Shown here: positions 19,098 to 27,766 of the stretch, piece after piece
Numbering within the stretch: the stretch's first letter is position 1
Layout of the letters: the number at the start of each line of letters is the position of its first letter
Assembly: GCA_026315105.1 (NCBI GenBank)
Contig: JAOYRU010002252.1
Coordinates: 124,001-188,000, forward strand
Direction: 5' to 3'
DNA length: 64,000 bases
DNA from: Locusta migratoria
Lineage: Eukaryota; Arthropoda; Insecta; Orthoptera; Acrididae
Notes under the pieces: generated by a model
What the model was told of the DNA's origin: nothing
Database searches by the model: none
Seen by the model: the letters and a program-made list of their open reading frames with translations, nothing else
Translations under genes and position numbers: made by a program

Positions 19098-19796
19098 ATG
19101 GCGGATCAGGCGGCCACGAACGAGACTGCTGCGGCCCCCGCGGCCACGGGCACGACGAAGAAGGCCAAGTCGGCGGCGGCGTCTGCGAAGAAGCCGCGCG
19201 CCAAGCCTGCGCACCCGCGCACCTCTGAGATGGTGACGGCGGCCATCAAGAGCCTGAAGGAGCGCGGCGGGTCGTCGCTGCAGGCCATCAAGAAGTACAT
19301 AGCGGCGCACTACAAGCTGGACGCCGAGAAGCTGGCGCCGTTTATCAAGAAGTACCTCAAGTCGGCCGTCGTCGCCGGCGAGCTGGTTCAGACGAAGGGC
19401 AAGGGCGCGTCCGGCTCGTTTAAACTGGCTGGAGGCGGAGCTGCCGGCGGTTCGGCCGAGGGCGGCAAGGCGCGCGCCGCCGGCGCTGCCAAGAAGCGGC
19501 GCGCCGCTCCGGCGGCCAGCAAGGAGAAGAAGGGCGCCCGCGCTGCCGGCGCCAAGAAGGCTGGCGGTGTGAAGGCGGCTACGGGGCGCAAGGCGGGCGC
19601 TGCCAAGAAGGCGTCTGGCGCCGCCGCCGCCCCCGCCGGGGCCAAGAAGGCTGCTGCGGCCAAGCCGGCCAAGGCCAAGTCGCCCTCGAAGGCGAAGAAG
19701 GCTGCCAAGGTCCCGACGAAGAAGCCGAAGGCGCCCCGCCCCAAGAAGGCGACGACGCCGTCGAAGGCGAAGGCGTCGCCCAAGAAGAAGAAGTAA
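19098..19796 (+). CDS. H1: Linker histone H1, unit 2
   Basis: Encodes the same 232-aa protein as the unit 1 copy, with the same leader, no TATA box seen and the variant-loop stem-loop downstream. Confidence 0.98.
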   Translation: MADQAATNETAAAPAATGTTKKAKSAAASAKKPRAKPAHPRTSEMVTAAIKSLKERGGSSLQAIKKYIAAHYKLDAEKLAPFIKKYLKSAVVAGELVQTKGKGASGSFKLAGGGAAGGSAEGGKARAAGAAKKRRAAPAASKEKKGARAAGAKKAGGVKAATGRKAGAAKKASGAAAAPAGAKKAAAAKPAKAKSPSKAKKAAKVPTKKPKAPRPKKATTPSKAKASPKKKK

Positions 19797-19938
19797 AGCA
19801 GAGAAAAGTGCGCAGCCGTTTGGGTTGCGGTCCCCCCCACGCAGTGGCGAGCTGCCAAAGCGCGCGTCGCCGCCGCCAGGCACGGCGGCTGTCCTGCCTG
19901 CCTGCCTGCCGCGGTCGTCGCGCGTTGCCGCCCAAAAC

Positions 19939-19954
19939 GGCCCTTCTCAGGGCC
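19939..19954 (+). terminator. H1 3' stem-loop, unit 2
   Basis: GGCCCTTCTCAGGGCC, the same TCTC loop variant as in unit 1. Confidence 0.93.
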
Positions 19955-21011
19955 ATCACATGTTTGCCGAGGAGCTGAGTTGTCGTGTTGCTGTTTACAG
20001 CGGGCCTGTGGGGGGAGGGGACAGGGAGAGAGAGGAGTAGTAGTTTAGTGTGTATTGGTAGTTGTTTTTCGTTTTGTTGCTGTTTGGAGCGCCGCGTGCG
20101 TGGCCGCCTGGCTTGCCTTTTTTTGTTTTTGCCGCGCCACACAGAAAGAAAAAGAAAAGAAATCTATAGCAATGCGTGTTGCGCGTCGTTGCGGGGGTGG
20201 GTCTGTGTCTGGTGAGTGTGGTGCGGCCGCCGCGCCCGCCCGCGCTCTCTTTTTGTTGTATGACGTGATTTGATGGGGGTTGTGCGTGGAGTAGCGCTAG
20301 CGCGGCCGCGCGCCCGCCGTTGTTTTTGGTTGTATACACTGTCTGTGGTGCTGGTGTTCGGCCCCAGCAGTGTGGTCTTGGTTTGGTTTGTTGTTGTTGT
20401 TCTCTTGTTTTGGCGGCCACGCCACGCCACGCAAAAATTGATAAGCTTGTTACAAATTTGGTGCCGTTGCGTGGCGGCGGCCGCCTTTTCTTTTCTGTTG
20501 TATTTGGTTTCGGGTTGTGAAACATGTCGAAAGAGAGGAGGCCTGTCCTGCGTGTGTCGCCCCTGGACGGCGGCCACAGAAATGGTGCGAATTGTGGGCT
20601 CGCCTTTTTGTTTTTGTTTTGGGTTTGTTTTTTTTTTTTTTTTTTGGCGTCGGTAGCTGAGAGAGAGGAGGCCACACGTAAAATATTTTTATTTACATTA
20701 TTATTATTATATCGCACACACATATGATTTGGTGTCGTGTCGTTTTTGTGCCAAGCAGCAGTGGCCCTTATTTGTTGTTATGCGATGTTGTATGTGTAGG
20801 TCGCGTTGTTTTGGCGGGAGCGACGAGGAGGGGGGCAAAAAGAGGGGGCGGGCGCTTTTGACGGTCGGCGGCGGCGGCCACAAAGGAAGGAAGGAGGACA
20901 CCGACGTACGTCCGTCCGCCCGCCCGTTGGCTGGAAAAAAAAAAAGAGAGAGAGGAAACGACTTGACGACGACGACGACAATGTTTTTGCTCGCTCTCGA
21001 GAGGTGTTAGT

Positions 21012-21027
21012 GGCCCTGAAAAGGGCC
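21012..21027 (-). terminator. H3 3' stem-loop, unit 2
   Basis: Canonical stem-loop on the minus strand, 44 nt after the H3 stop. Confidence 0.95.
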
Positions 21028-21071
21028 GTTTTTGTGCGCGTCGTGCAGTCAGTCGCCAGCAGCTTGCTTGC

Positions 21072-21485
<414 letters not shown>

Positions 21486-21585
21486 GGACGAGAACGGAGC
21501 GGCGAGCGAGCGAGCGAGCGAGCGAGGGTGCGTGCGGGACGGCCTCTCGGCGAAAACTGTAGCGCGGGCGCGGGCGCGGCGCGCG

Positions 21586-21591
21586 CTTATA
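21586..21591 (-). promoter_or_regulatory. H3 TATA box, unit 2
   Basis: TATAAG on the minus strand, 104 nt before the H3 ATG, not interrupted. Confidence 0.85.
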
Positions 21592-21631
21592 TGCCCTCGG
21601 TGCGGCGTGGTGGGGGAAGGCGGCCAGAGTC

Positions 21632-21637
21632 TATATA
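21632..21637 (+). promoter_or_regulatory. H4 TATA box, now upstream of element C
   Basis: TATATA. The target duplication starts exactly 21 nt after its first T, and element C starts at 32-33 nt, the position of the native H4 start. Confidence 0.87.
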
Positions 21638-21652
21638 GGGGGGCCGCCGCCG

Positions 21653-21664
21653 GCCGGGCCGTGT
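21653..21664. repeat. Target-site duplication of element C, left copy
   Basis: GCCGGGCCGTGT, repeated at 23817-23828 (11-12 bp). A single copy is present in uninterrupted units (45153-45164). Confidence 0.92.
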
Positions 21665-21800
21665 GGTAGTTGCAGCTGAGCAGCGGAGGCGTGCGCATCG
21701 TCGGTGCAGCGCGCTCTGTTCCAGTTGCCGGAGAGCTGTGAGGAAGTCCGTGCTGTGGCGGGAACGAAGCAAATTGTCGTTGCGTTGTTGTAACAACGCT

Positions 21801-21816
21801 GCAAAATTGTCGTGTC
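21801..21816 (+). promoter_or_regulatory. Shared 5' UTR motif in element C
   Basis: GCAAAATTGTCGTGTC, 15 nt before the ORF1 ATG and identical over 16 nt to 26161-26176 in element D. Function unknown. Confidence 0.6.
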
Positions 21817-21831
21817 CTCCCGCACCACAGC

Positions 21832-23223
21832 ATGGGGAAGAAATCGGCGCAGCAGAAGAAACCTGCAGTGAAGGGGCCGTCGGTCACGCAACTCATCGAG
21901 GCTGCAGATCACGGCAAGAAGACCGAAGAAGATCGTACACCTCCCCCGCCCTTGTACATCTCGTGCAGTGGCGCGTGGGTCGAGGTGTACGATATTATAG
22001 TCGGCTGCTGCAAGAAAGAGGTCGGCATCGAGCTGGTCAACTCGAACGCGACCATTTCGCTACAGGCAGCAACGAAGTCGGACCACAGGGCACTGAAGAG
22101 CGCTGTGGCCGCCTTCATCGTCGACGCTCCTCCCTTGCAGGCGACGTCTGAAGGGAAGCGTGCGAAGTACACCAGGGCGCTCCTGAAGGGCCTGCCATGG
22201 TGCTGCGACGAGGCAGCAGTCCGGGAAGGGCTGCGGCGTGCAGGGTTCGGTGGTGTAACTGCTAAGTTGCACAACCGGACCAACAGGACGAGGCCGCCGC
22301 TCTACATTGTCGCCGTGCAAACGGTAGATGATGGGGGCGACGTCTTCGCCCTGCGGAAGCTCTTGGGCTTCCCAGTGACGGTGGAAGCTCTCCCCGCCGA
22401 CATGGACCCTCTCCCTCAGTGCTTCAGATGCCAGGGGGTAGGCCATGTGGCCAAATACTGCCGCAACGCAGCGCGGTGCGTCAAATGCTCTGGCGAGCAT
22501 GACACACGAGACTGCGTGCGCGGCAGGGAAGAGACGCCGACTTGCGCCCGTTGTGGCGGTCCTCACGTTGCCAACTGGCGAGGCTGCCCGGCTTTTTCAA
22601 GCCGGAGCCAACCCGGAGGTGGCGCGGCGGCCGCTGCGGCGGCGCCGCATGGTCGGCGGAAACGGCGGCGACGACGACGACGACGAGGGAACGGCGTGGC
22701 AGCCGCGCCCCCTGACCGCGACCGGTCGGAAAACACCGCCAACGGCGGCGCGGACCGGCCGAGAGCGGAAAGGGGGCCGGCGCCATCCGCCCCAAAGAAG
22801 ACGACGCGGCCCGGGGATGACCTGCGCGCTGCCGCGGAGGAGGCAACGGCGGCATTCAAAACCGCCATGGCAGCAGAGAGGGTGGCCTTCCAGGCCCAAC
22901 TTGCTGCAGAGAGGGACGAGGTCTGCCGACAAATTCGGCAGCTGCACGCCGAACTGGCGCGCGACCTCTACGACGACGACGCTGACGACGACAACGCTGA
23001 GGACGCTACAGAGCCCGCCCCTGTGGCGCAGAGCTCTGGCGCGCCCACTGCTGTGACGACCGGCGCTCCTGTGGTCTTGCAACCGCAGTCGACAGCTGCC
23101 CAGATGTGGACGCCGACGCCTGAACAACAGCGGGCGATTGACGATTTCAACGCCAAACTGAAGGCCTCACTGGAGGGGCAATCACTGGAGGAGTCGCTGA
23201 AGAAATCGTGCGCCACCCAGTAA
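21832..23223 (+). CDS. Element C ORF1: Gag-like protein with three zinc knuckles
   Basis: A 463-aa protein. The basic N-terminus ([15 protein letters not shown]) is followed by a pre-knuckle region (about 110-195, including [24 protein letters not shown]) and three knuckles at about 197-252 (CX2CX4HX4C, CX2CX3HX4C, CX2CX3HX6C). Then come an Arg/Gly-rich patch (about 270-290), a probable coiled coil (about 335-379, [19 protein letters not shown]) and a run of Asp (about 379-390). No second ORF overlaps its stop, unlike the other four elements. The intact frame suggests selection on, or recent spread of, the Gag-only form. Confidence 0.9.
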
Positions 23224-23816
23224 GGTTGCGGCCCAGACGACCGGCGGCAGGAACCTCTCCGCGCAGTCATTTTCGCGCAGAGGTACCGTGACGAATGGAC
23301 GCCACCGCCGGAGAGAGGACGCAGAAACATCGCGGCTCGCTGCCGCACTTGACCAGCCGGTCGAGAGTGGCAGTGCAGCCCAACGCAGCAGGTTCTGCTG
23401 CAGCACTAACGGATTGATGTCTTTATGACGGCCTTAGCTCTGACACGGTAATCGATGCACGATACCCGCTACTAACTTAACCTACCCTTGCATGAACTAT
23501 CGCAGCTAGCAAGGAATCCGCTACTGCCCTTACTACCCGCACCTGACTGTCGCAGAGGTTTTTTTCCCTTGGCGCTTGCCTTGGCACTTTTTTCCCTCTG
23601 CCCTTAAAACCGCTCTTCTTTCGAAGTTTTCGACCAATACTATCTCCCGATATGGACCGTATTAATGGGTAACCTTACCCACACGTACGGAACACATCAC
23701 AGTACCCGCTCCTGTGACGCCTTCATTAACTTACTAACACATGCAGAGGTGACAGTAGAACTCTTGAGTTGGTCACCATGCTAGTGCGAGCGTGGAGGGG
23801 CTCCACTCTTTTAAAA
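23224..23816 (+). other. Element C 3' non-coding region
   Basis: 593 nt with no endonuclease or RT motif in any frame. Near the end are two hairpins. One has stems GGTGAC (23748-23753) and GTCACC (23772-23777). The other is GTGGAG-GGG-CTCCAC (23792-23806), 10 nt before the junction. The element ends TTTTAAAA with no poly(A). Confidence 0.7.
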
Positions 23817-23828
23817 GCCGGGCCGTGT
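23817..23828. repeat. Target-site duplication of element C, right copy
   Basis: Matches 21653-21664 and is followed by the normal H4 leader. Confidence 0.92.
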
Positions 23829-23914
23829 TTGTAGCTGACTCGCCAGCGTGAGGAGAGGAGCCGTCGCGCCGCTGCCTGACACACTAGCTGTTTTTTTGAG
23901 CCGACCGACCGTAG

Positions 23915-24229
<315 letters not shown>

Positions 24230-24408
24230 GGCAGCGTCCCCGTCTGTCGGTTTTTGCGGCTCTTTTCCCTGCCTGCCACTGCCATGGGGGCGAACGAAAA
24301 AAAGAAAGAACAACAAAACAGTGTTCCCCCCCGCGCGCGTCCGTCTTGTCTGTTGTGGCAGGGCGGAAGGCGCGGGTGGGCGGGGAAAGGAGGAGGAGGC
24401 GACAAAAC

Positions 24409-24424
24409 GGCCCTTTTCAGGGCC
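24409..24424 (+). terminator. H4 3' stem-loop, unit 2
   Basis: Canonical GGCCCTTTTCAGGGCC followed by ACCACA. Confidence 0.95.
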
Positions 24425-25202
24425 ACCACACTTGTGTTCGAGAGAAAGTGCAAAGTTGTAGTCGTGTCGTCGTTTGTTGTTTTTTGTTGAGAGAGAGGAG
24501 GTGTTTCCTCCGTTAGGTATTATAATATATATTTTAGTTGTGTTTTGGGGGGGCCCTTTTCGTATTTTATTATTGTTTTCGCGAGCGAGCGTGTGATGTG
24601 GTTGCTGTTGCGACGGATGGTGCCCGGTGGTGTGTGTGGGATGCGGCCGAGAGAGAGGAGGGAGGGAGGGATTGGTGGTAAAGAAAGAAAGGACGGCGAA
24701 AAAAGAAAAAGAAGAAAAAGAAGAAAAAAAAAAAAAAGGTGTGTGTGTGGCGTCCCTTCCGAAGACGCGCGGCGGCCGGCCAGCCAGCCAGCCAGCAGCC
24801 GCTGTTTGTCGTCCATGGATTGATTTCGTGGCTCTCCTCGCGTTTTGTGTTTGTGTTTGTTGCCCCCGCGGTTGTGTGCGTGCGCGCGCGCGCGCGCGCG
24901 CGCGCCACACTGTCGGCAACGGGGGGGTAAAAGCGCGGCGTGTGTTGACGCGGGCGCCCCTACCTCTAGTAGCGTGCATATATACTAGTGTTTCTTTTGT
25001 GCTGGTCTGGTCTCTTTTTGTTTGTTTTTCCGTCGCCGTGGTCTGTTTGTGGCAGGACCACCTGTGACGGGTGGCCGGGGGTGCGTGAAGCCGCGATATT
25101 CGCGCCGCCCCCCAAGCGTCGTAGCGTAGGTTAGGTTAGGTAGGTTTCAGTCGTAGACGGACGACCGATTAATTTTGCTCTGTTTGCCGAAAGGTGTATG
25201 GT

Positions 25203-25218
25203 GGCCCTGAAAAGGGCC
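25203..25218 (-). terminator. H2A 3' stem-loop, unit 2
   Basis: Canonical stem-loop on the minus strand. Confidence 0.95.
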
Positions 25219-25358
25219 GATTGTGCACAGACCGCGGCGCGCGGGCGGGCGGGTGGGGTGGGGTGGGGTGCCAGGCAGGAGACTGGCACCACCACACGAC
25301 ACGACACGGCACGGCGCGCGCTTTGCGACCACGAGGGAGGGGGAGGCTGGCTGGCTGT

Positions 25359-25733
25359 TTATGCCTTCTTCTCGGTCTTCTTTGGCAGCAGGACGGCCTG
25401 GATGTTGGGCAGGACACCGCCCTGTGCGATGGTGACGCCCGACAGGAGCTTGTTGAGCTCCTCGTCGTTGCGGATGGCGAGCTGGAGGTGGCGCGGGATG
25501 ATGCGCGTCTTCTTGTTGTCGCGCGCCGCGTTGCCGGCCAACTCGAGCACCTCAGCGGCGAGGTACTCCATGACGGCGGCCAGGTAGACTGGCGCTCCGG
25601 CGCCGACGCGCTCGGCGTAGTTTCCCTTTCGCAGCAGCCTGTGGATTCTGCCGACCGGGAACTGGAGTCCTGCCCGGCTGGAGCGGGACTTTGACTTTCC
25701 CTTGACTTTGCCGCCCTTTCCGCGTCCGGACAT
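25359..25733 (-). CDS. H2A: Histone H2A, unit 2
   Basis: Same 124-aa protein as unit 1. The conserved MSGRGKGG fixes the start although the frame is open upstream. Its CATAAAG box (25838-25844) is close and intact; element D entered on the H2B side. Confidence 0.99.
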   Translation of the reverse strand: MSGRGKGGKVKGKSKSRSSRAGLQFPVGRIHRLLRKGNYAERVGAGAPVYLAAVMEYLAAEVLELAGNAARDNKKTRIIPRHLQLAIRNDEELNKLLSGVTIAQGGVLPNIQAVLLPKKTEKKA

Positions 25734-25837
25734 GGCTGGTTGTGGAAGTCGGTGCGAGACGAGAGCTGTAGTAGCGAAGATCCGACCCGCAGCGAGTCGA
25801 GCAGCTGAGTGAACGCGGCTGGCGGCGGGTCGCCCCC

Positions 25838-25844
25838 CTTTATG
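25838..25844 (-). promoter_or_regulatory. H2A TATA-like box, unit 2
   Basis: CATAAAG on the minus strand, 105 nt before the H2A ATG. Confidence 0.8.
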
Positions 25845-25910
25845 GCCTCGGGTGCGGCGGCCGGTTGCGCGCGCTCCCCATTGGTCGGCGGTGGGAAGCG
25901 GGCGAGCTTT

Positions 25911-25917
25911 TATAAAG
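25911..25917 (+). promoter_or_regulatory. H2B TATA box, now upstream of element D
   Basis: TATAAAG. The duplication starts 21 nt after its first T, so element D starts at 31-34 nt. Confidence 0.87.
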
Positions 25918-25931
25918 GGCGCGCGGCGGGC

Positions 25932-25944
25932 GCGCAGCGGGCCA
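25932..25944. repeat. Target-site duplication of element D, left copy
   Basis: GCGCAGCGGGCCA, repeated at 30592-30604. Its last three bases may belong to the element (compare element E), so 10-13 bp. Confidence 0.92.
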
Positions 25945-26160
25945 TTCTGAGGTTGCTTGCCGCACTGCCCGGACGTGTTCTTGGGTGCCGCGCTCGCTGC
26001 CTTTGTTCGCGCTGTGCTTTGTCCAGCGTGGAGCTCATCCGGTCGACCCACGTGGTCGGGCGCTCTACTGCACTGCGGTCTGGTTCTCGCAACCGCGCGA
26101 AACTGTCGTATCACACATGCTGTTCATGATGCTTCGAGCAGAGGAATAGGTACGGTATAT

Positions 26161-26176
26161 GCAAAATTGTCGTGTC
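26161..26176 (+). promoter_or_regulatory. Shared 5' UTR motif in element D
   Basis: GCAAAATTGTCGTGTC, identical over 16 nt to element C. A second, looser copy (AACTGTCGTATCACAC, 26101) aligns with the copy in element E, including the following TGTTCATGATGCT. Confidence 0.6.
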
Positions 26177-26373
26177 TCCCTTCACCGCGACATCACGCTA
26201 CAGAGCTCCCACTCTGTACCCACCGAGGTTAGGGACTTTTCCGAGCCAGGGACCGTGGCACTGCCCGGTATCCCGCGTTCGTGTAGCATAGGTTCAGCAC
26301 TGCACCAGATACCTTGCGGTGTTAACCGAAGTGCACCTGATAATCCTTGCGTGGTGTCCGGTGGTCCTTCCTT

Positions 26374-26388
26374 ATGCCAGACGTCTGA
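26374..26388 (+). other. Possible upstream mini-ORF in element D
   Basis: ATGCCAGACGTCTGA (Met-Pro-Asp-Val-stop) in the 5' UTR, identical in element E (47666-47680) although the flanking sequence differs. It may tune translation of ORF1. Confidence 0.35.
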
Positions 26389-26458
26389 GTTTTCTGCTTT
26401 TCAGCAGACTCCCATCTCAACCAACGGTGGCGGCCCGCAGGGCGACCACGACCTGATC

Positions 26459-27766
26459 ATGTCGCAGGTCAAAAAATCGCGTAAATCGCAGTTAACCGAA
26501 GGTGGCGAACGTAGCAAGTCAGCTACCAGAAAACGACAAGCCACGGAGGACGAGGCAGCAGCAATGGCTACTCCTCTACCTCTTGATACAGAGGAACAAA
26601 TGGAGATAGCAAATGTTCCTACTGGAAACAGATTTTCGGTGCTCGAAAACGACGCACCCGATGCTCCCCGTCAGGGAACATCACAGACAGGGCGGAAGTA
26701 CAGGGTCCCCCCAATAATAAGTTACGAAACCAAAGGATATATTGATTTCGTAAAAGAAATGGAGCCAGGACTTAAGGGTAAAATCCTGTGCACCTACCGT
26801 GGTGACACAGTTAAGTACCAATTGAGTACGCCTGAAGACTACACATATGTCAAGCAAAACCTTGCATTACGTGGTATGCAATACCACACGTATGACTTGG
26901 AACCTTCCAAGCTTCAAAAAGTGGTAATCAAGCAGCTTCCTAACTTTGTGGAACCAATCCAGGTAGAAGACGCGCTAAGGGAACTGAACTTCAATGTTCA
27001 TAACGTCATACAAATGAAGGAACAAAAGGAAGTCAATGGCAAAGTACAGTTAGCCAACTTGCCAAACTTCATAGTAACATTAATAAAAGGCCCAGATGCA
27101 GGCGCCATCTACAAGGTGAAACACCTTTTATACACAAGTTGCAAAATCGAATCCTATAGAAGGAAAGATGGACCCACACAATGCTACCGCTGCCAGAGGT
27201 TTAACCATGGCAGCCGTAACTGCAACGCAGAACCACGCTGCGTTAAATGTGCTGGGCCCCATCTGACCTCTCTATGTTTAAAACCGACAAACCAGGACCC
27301 AAAATGCATCCACTGCCAGGGCAAACACCCTGCCAGCTACAAAAAATGCCCAGCATACCTAAAACTGGTACAAGCCATGAAGGCACAACCCAGAGCGGAA
27401 GCTGGCAGAGCAAGACAAAGGCCAGCCCCTGCTATAAACCTCACGAACTTCCCACAAATGCGACCGCGCGGAAATGCGCAGCAGCAAAACCAAGCGGCGA
27501 CTGCTACCCAGCAGCCTGCTGCTACCCCCTCCACCTCTGCTTGGGGTCTCCCATCAGAAAACCAAGCAAACAACAACACATTCGGCACAGGTAATGAGAT
27601 GCTTACCCAACTTCAAGGCATCGCCAGTCTCCTGAGGTCTCTAAATCTCTCAAAGGTCGTTAACACCATTAAACAAGTCATGGAACAGCTCAGAACAGCA
27701 CCTGACATGCTGTCTAAGTTGATGGTAATTGCGACGGGTGTCATGAGCTACTTCGATGGCCCTTAA
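26459..27766 (+). CDS. Element D ORF1: Gag-like protein with three zinc knuckles
   Basis: 435 aa from the ATG at 26459 (MSQVKKSRKSQ). An upstream in-frame ATG at 26159 would add 100 residues. I prefer 26459 because it lines up with the first ATG of the homologous ORF in element E. It has a basic N-terminus, then PTGNRFSVLENDAPDAPRQ, a pre-knuckle region (about 150-235) and three knuckles at about 242-297, starting CYRCQRFNHGSRNC. The tail is Gln/Ala/Pro-rich. It ends inside ATGGCCCTTAA, which is also the ORF2 start. Confidence 0.92.
   Translation: MSQVKKSRKSQLTEGGERSKSATRKRQATEDEAAAMATPLPLDTEEQMEIANVPTGNRFSVLENDAPDAPRQGTSQTGRKYRVPPIISYETKGYIDFVKEMEPGLKGKILCTYRGDTVKYQLSTPEDYTYVKQNLALRGMQYHTYDLEPSKLQKVVIKQLPNFVEPIQVEDALRELNFNVHNVIQMKEQKEVNGKVQLANLPNFIVTLIKGPDAGAIYKVKHLLYTSCKIESYRRKDGPTQCYRCQRFNHGSRNCNAEPRCVKCAGPHLTSLCLKPTNQDPKCIHCQGKHPASYKKCPAYLKLVQAMKAQPRAEAGRARQRPAPAINLTNFPQMRPRGNAQQQNQAATATQQPAATPSTSAWGLPSENQANNNTFGTGNEMLTQLQGIASLLRSLNLSKVVNTIKQVMEQLRTAPDMLSKLMVIATGVMSYFDGP

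Larger units (their letters stand above)
19797..21071. other. Convergent H1/H3 3' spacer, unit 2
   Basis: Same content as 1826-3101: two stem-loops and T-rich or purine-rich simple sequence, no gene seen. Confidence 0.85.
21665..23816 (+). mobile_element. Element C: Gag-only (non-autonomous) non-LTR element at the H4 start site
   Basis: A 2.15-kb element in the sense direction of H4: 167-nt 5' UTR, one intact ORF (Gag), and 593 nt of 3' non-coding sequence with hairpins. It has no endonuclease or RT. Both ends are defined by the duplication, so it is a complete insertion rather than a truncated one. It should depend on a partner's RT in trans, as HeT-A does at Drosophila telomeres. The partner is unknown; element B has the most similar knuckles. 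An alternative is a one-off internal deletion of an autonomous element. Confidence 0.9.
24230..25358. other. Convergent H4/H2A 3' spacer, unit 2
   Basis: Same content as 8573-9702; no gene seen. Confidence 0.85.

Noticed and set aside
17778..19883. A 701-codon open frame on the minus strand across H1 and its upstream spacer (repeated in other units)
   Set aside because: It is antisense to H1, translates to low-complexity Arg/Leu, His/Pro sequence and is broken in unit 5 by a one-base G-run difference. GC-rich DNA explains it.
23806..23816. TTTTAAAA at the end of element C as a substitute TATA box for H4
   Set aside because: It is only about 20 nt before the native H4 start, too close for a normal TATA box, and no matching word is present at the same place in the other elements.
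26159..26458. 100-residue N-terminal extension of element D Gag
   Set aside because: It is open from an ATG but poorly matched in element E, where the same stretch has no ATG. The aligned starts are 26459 and 47751.
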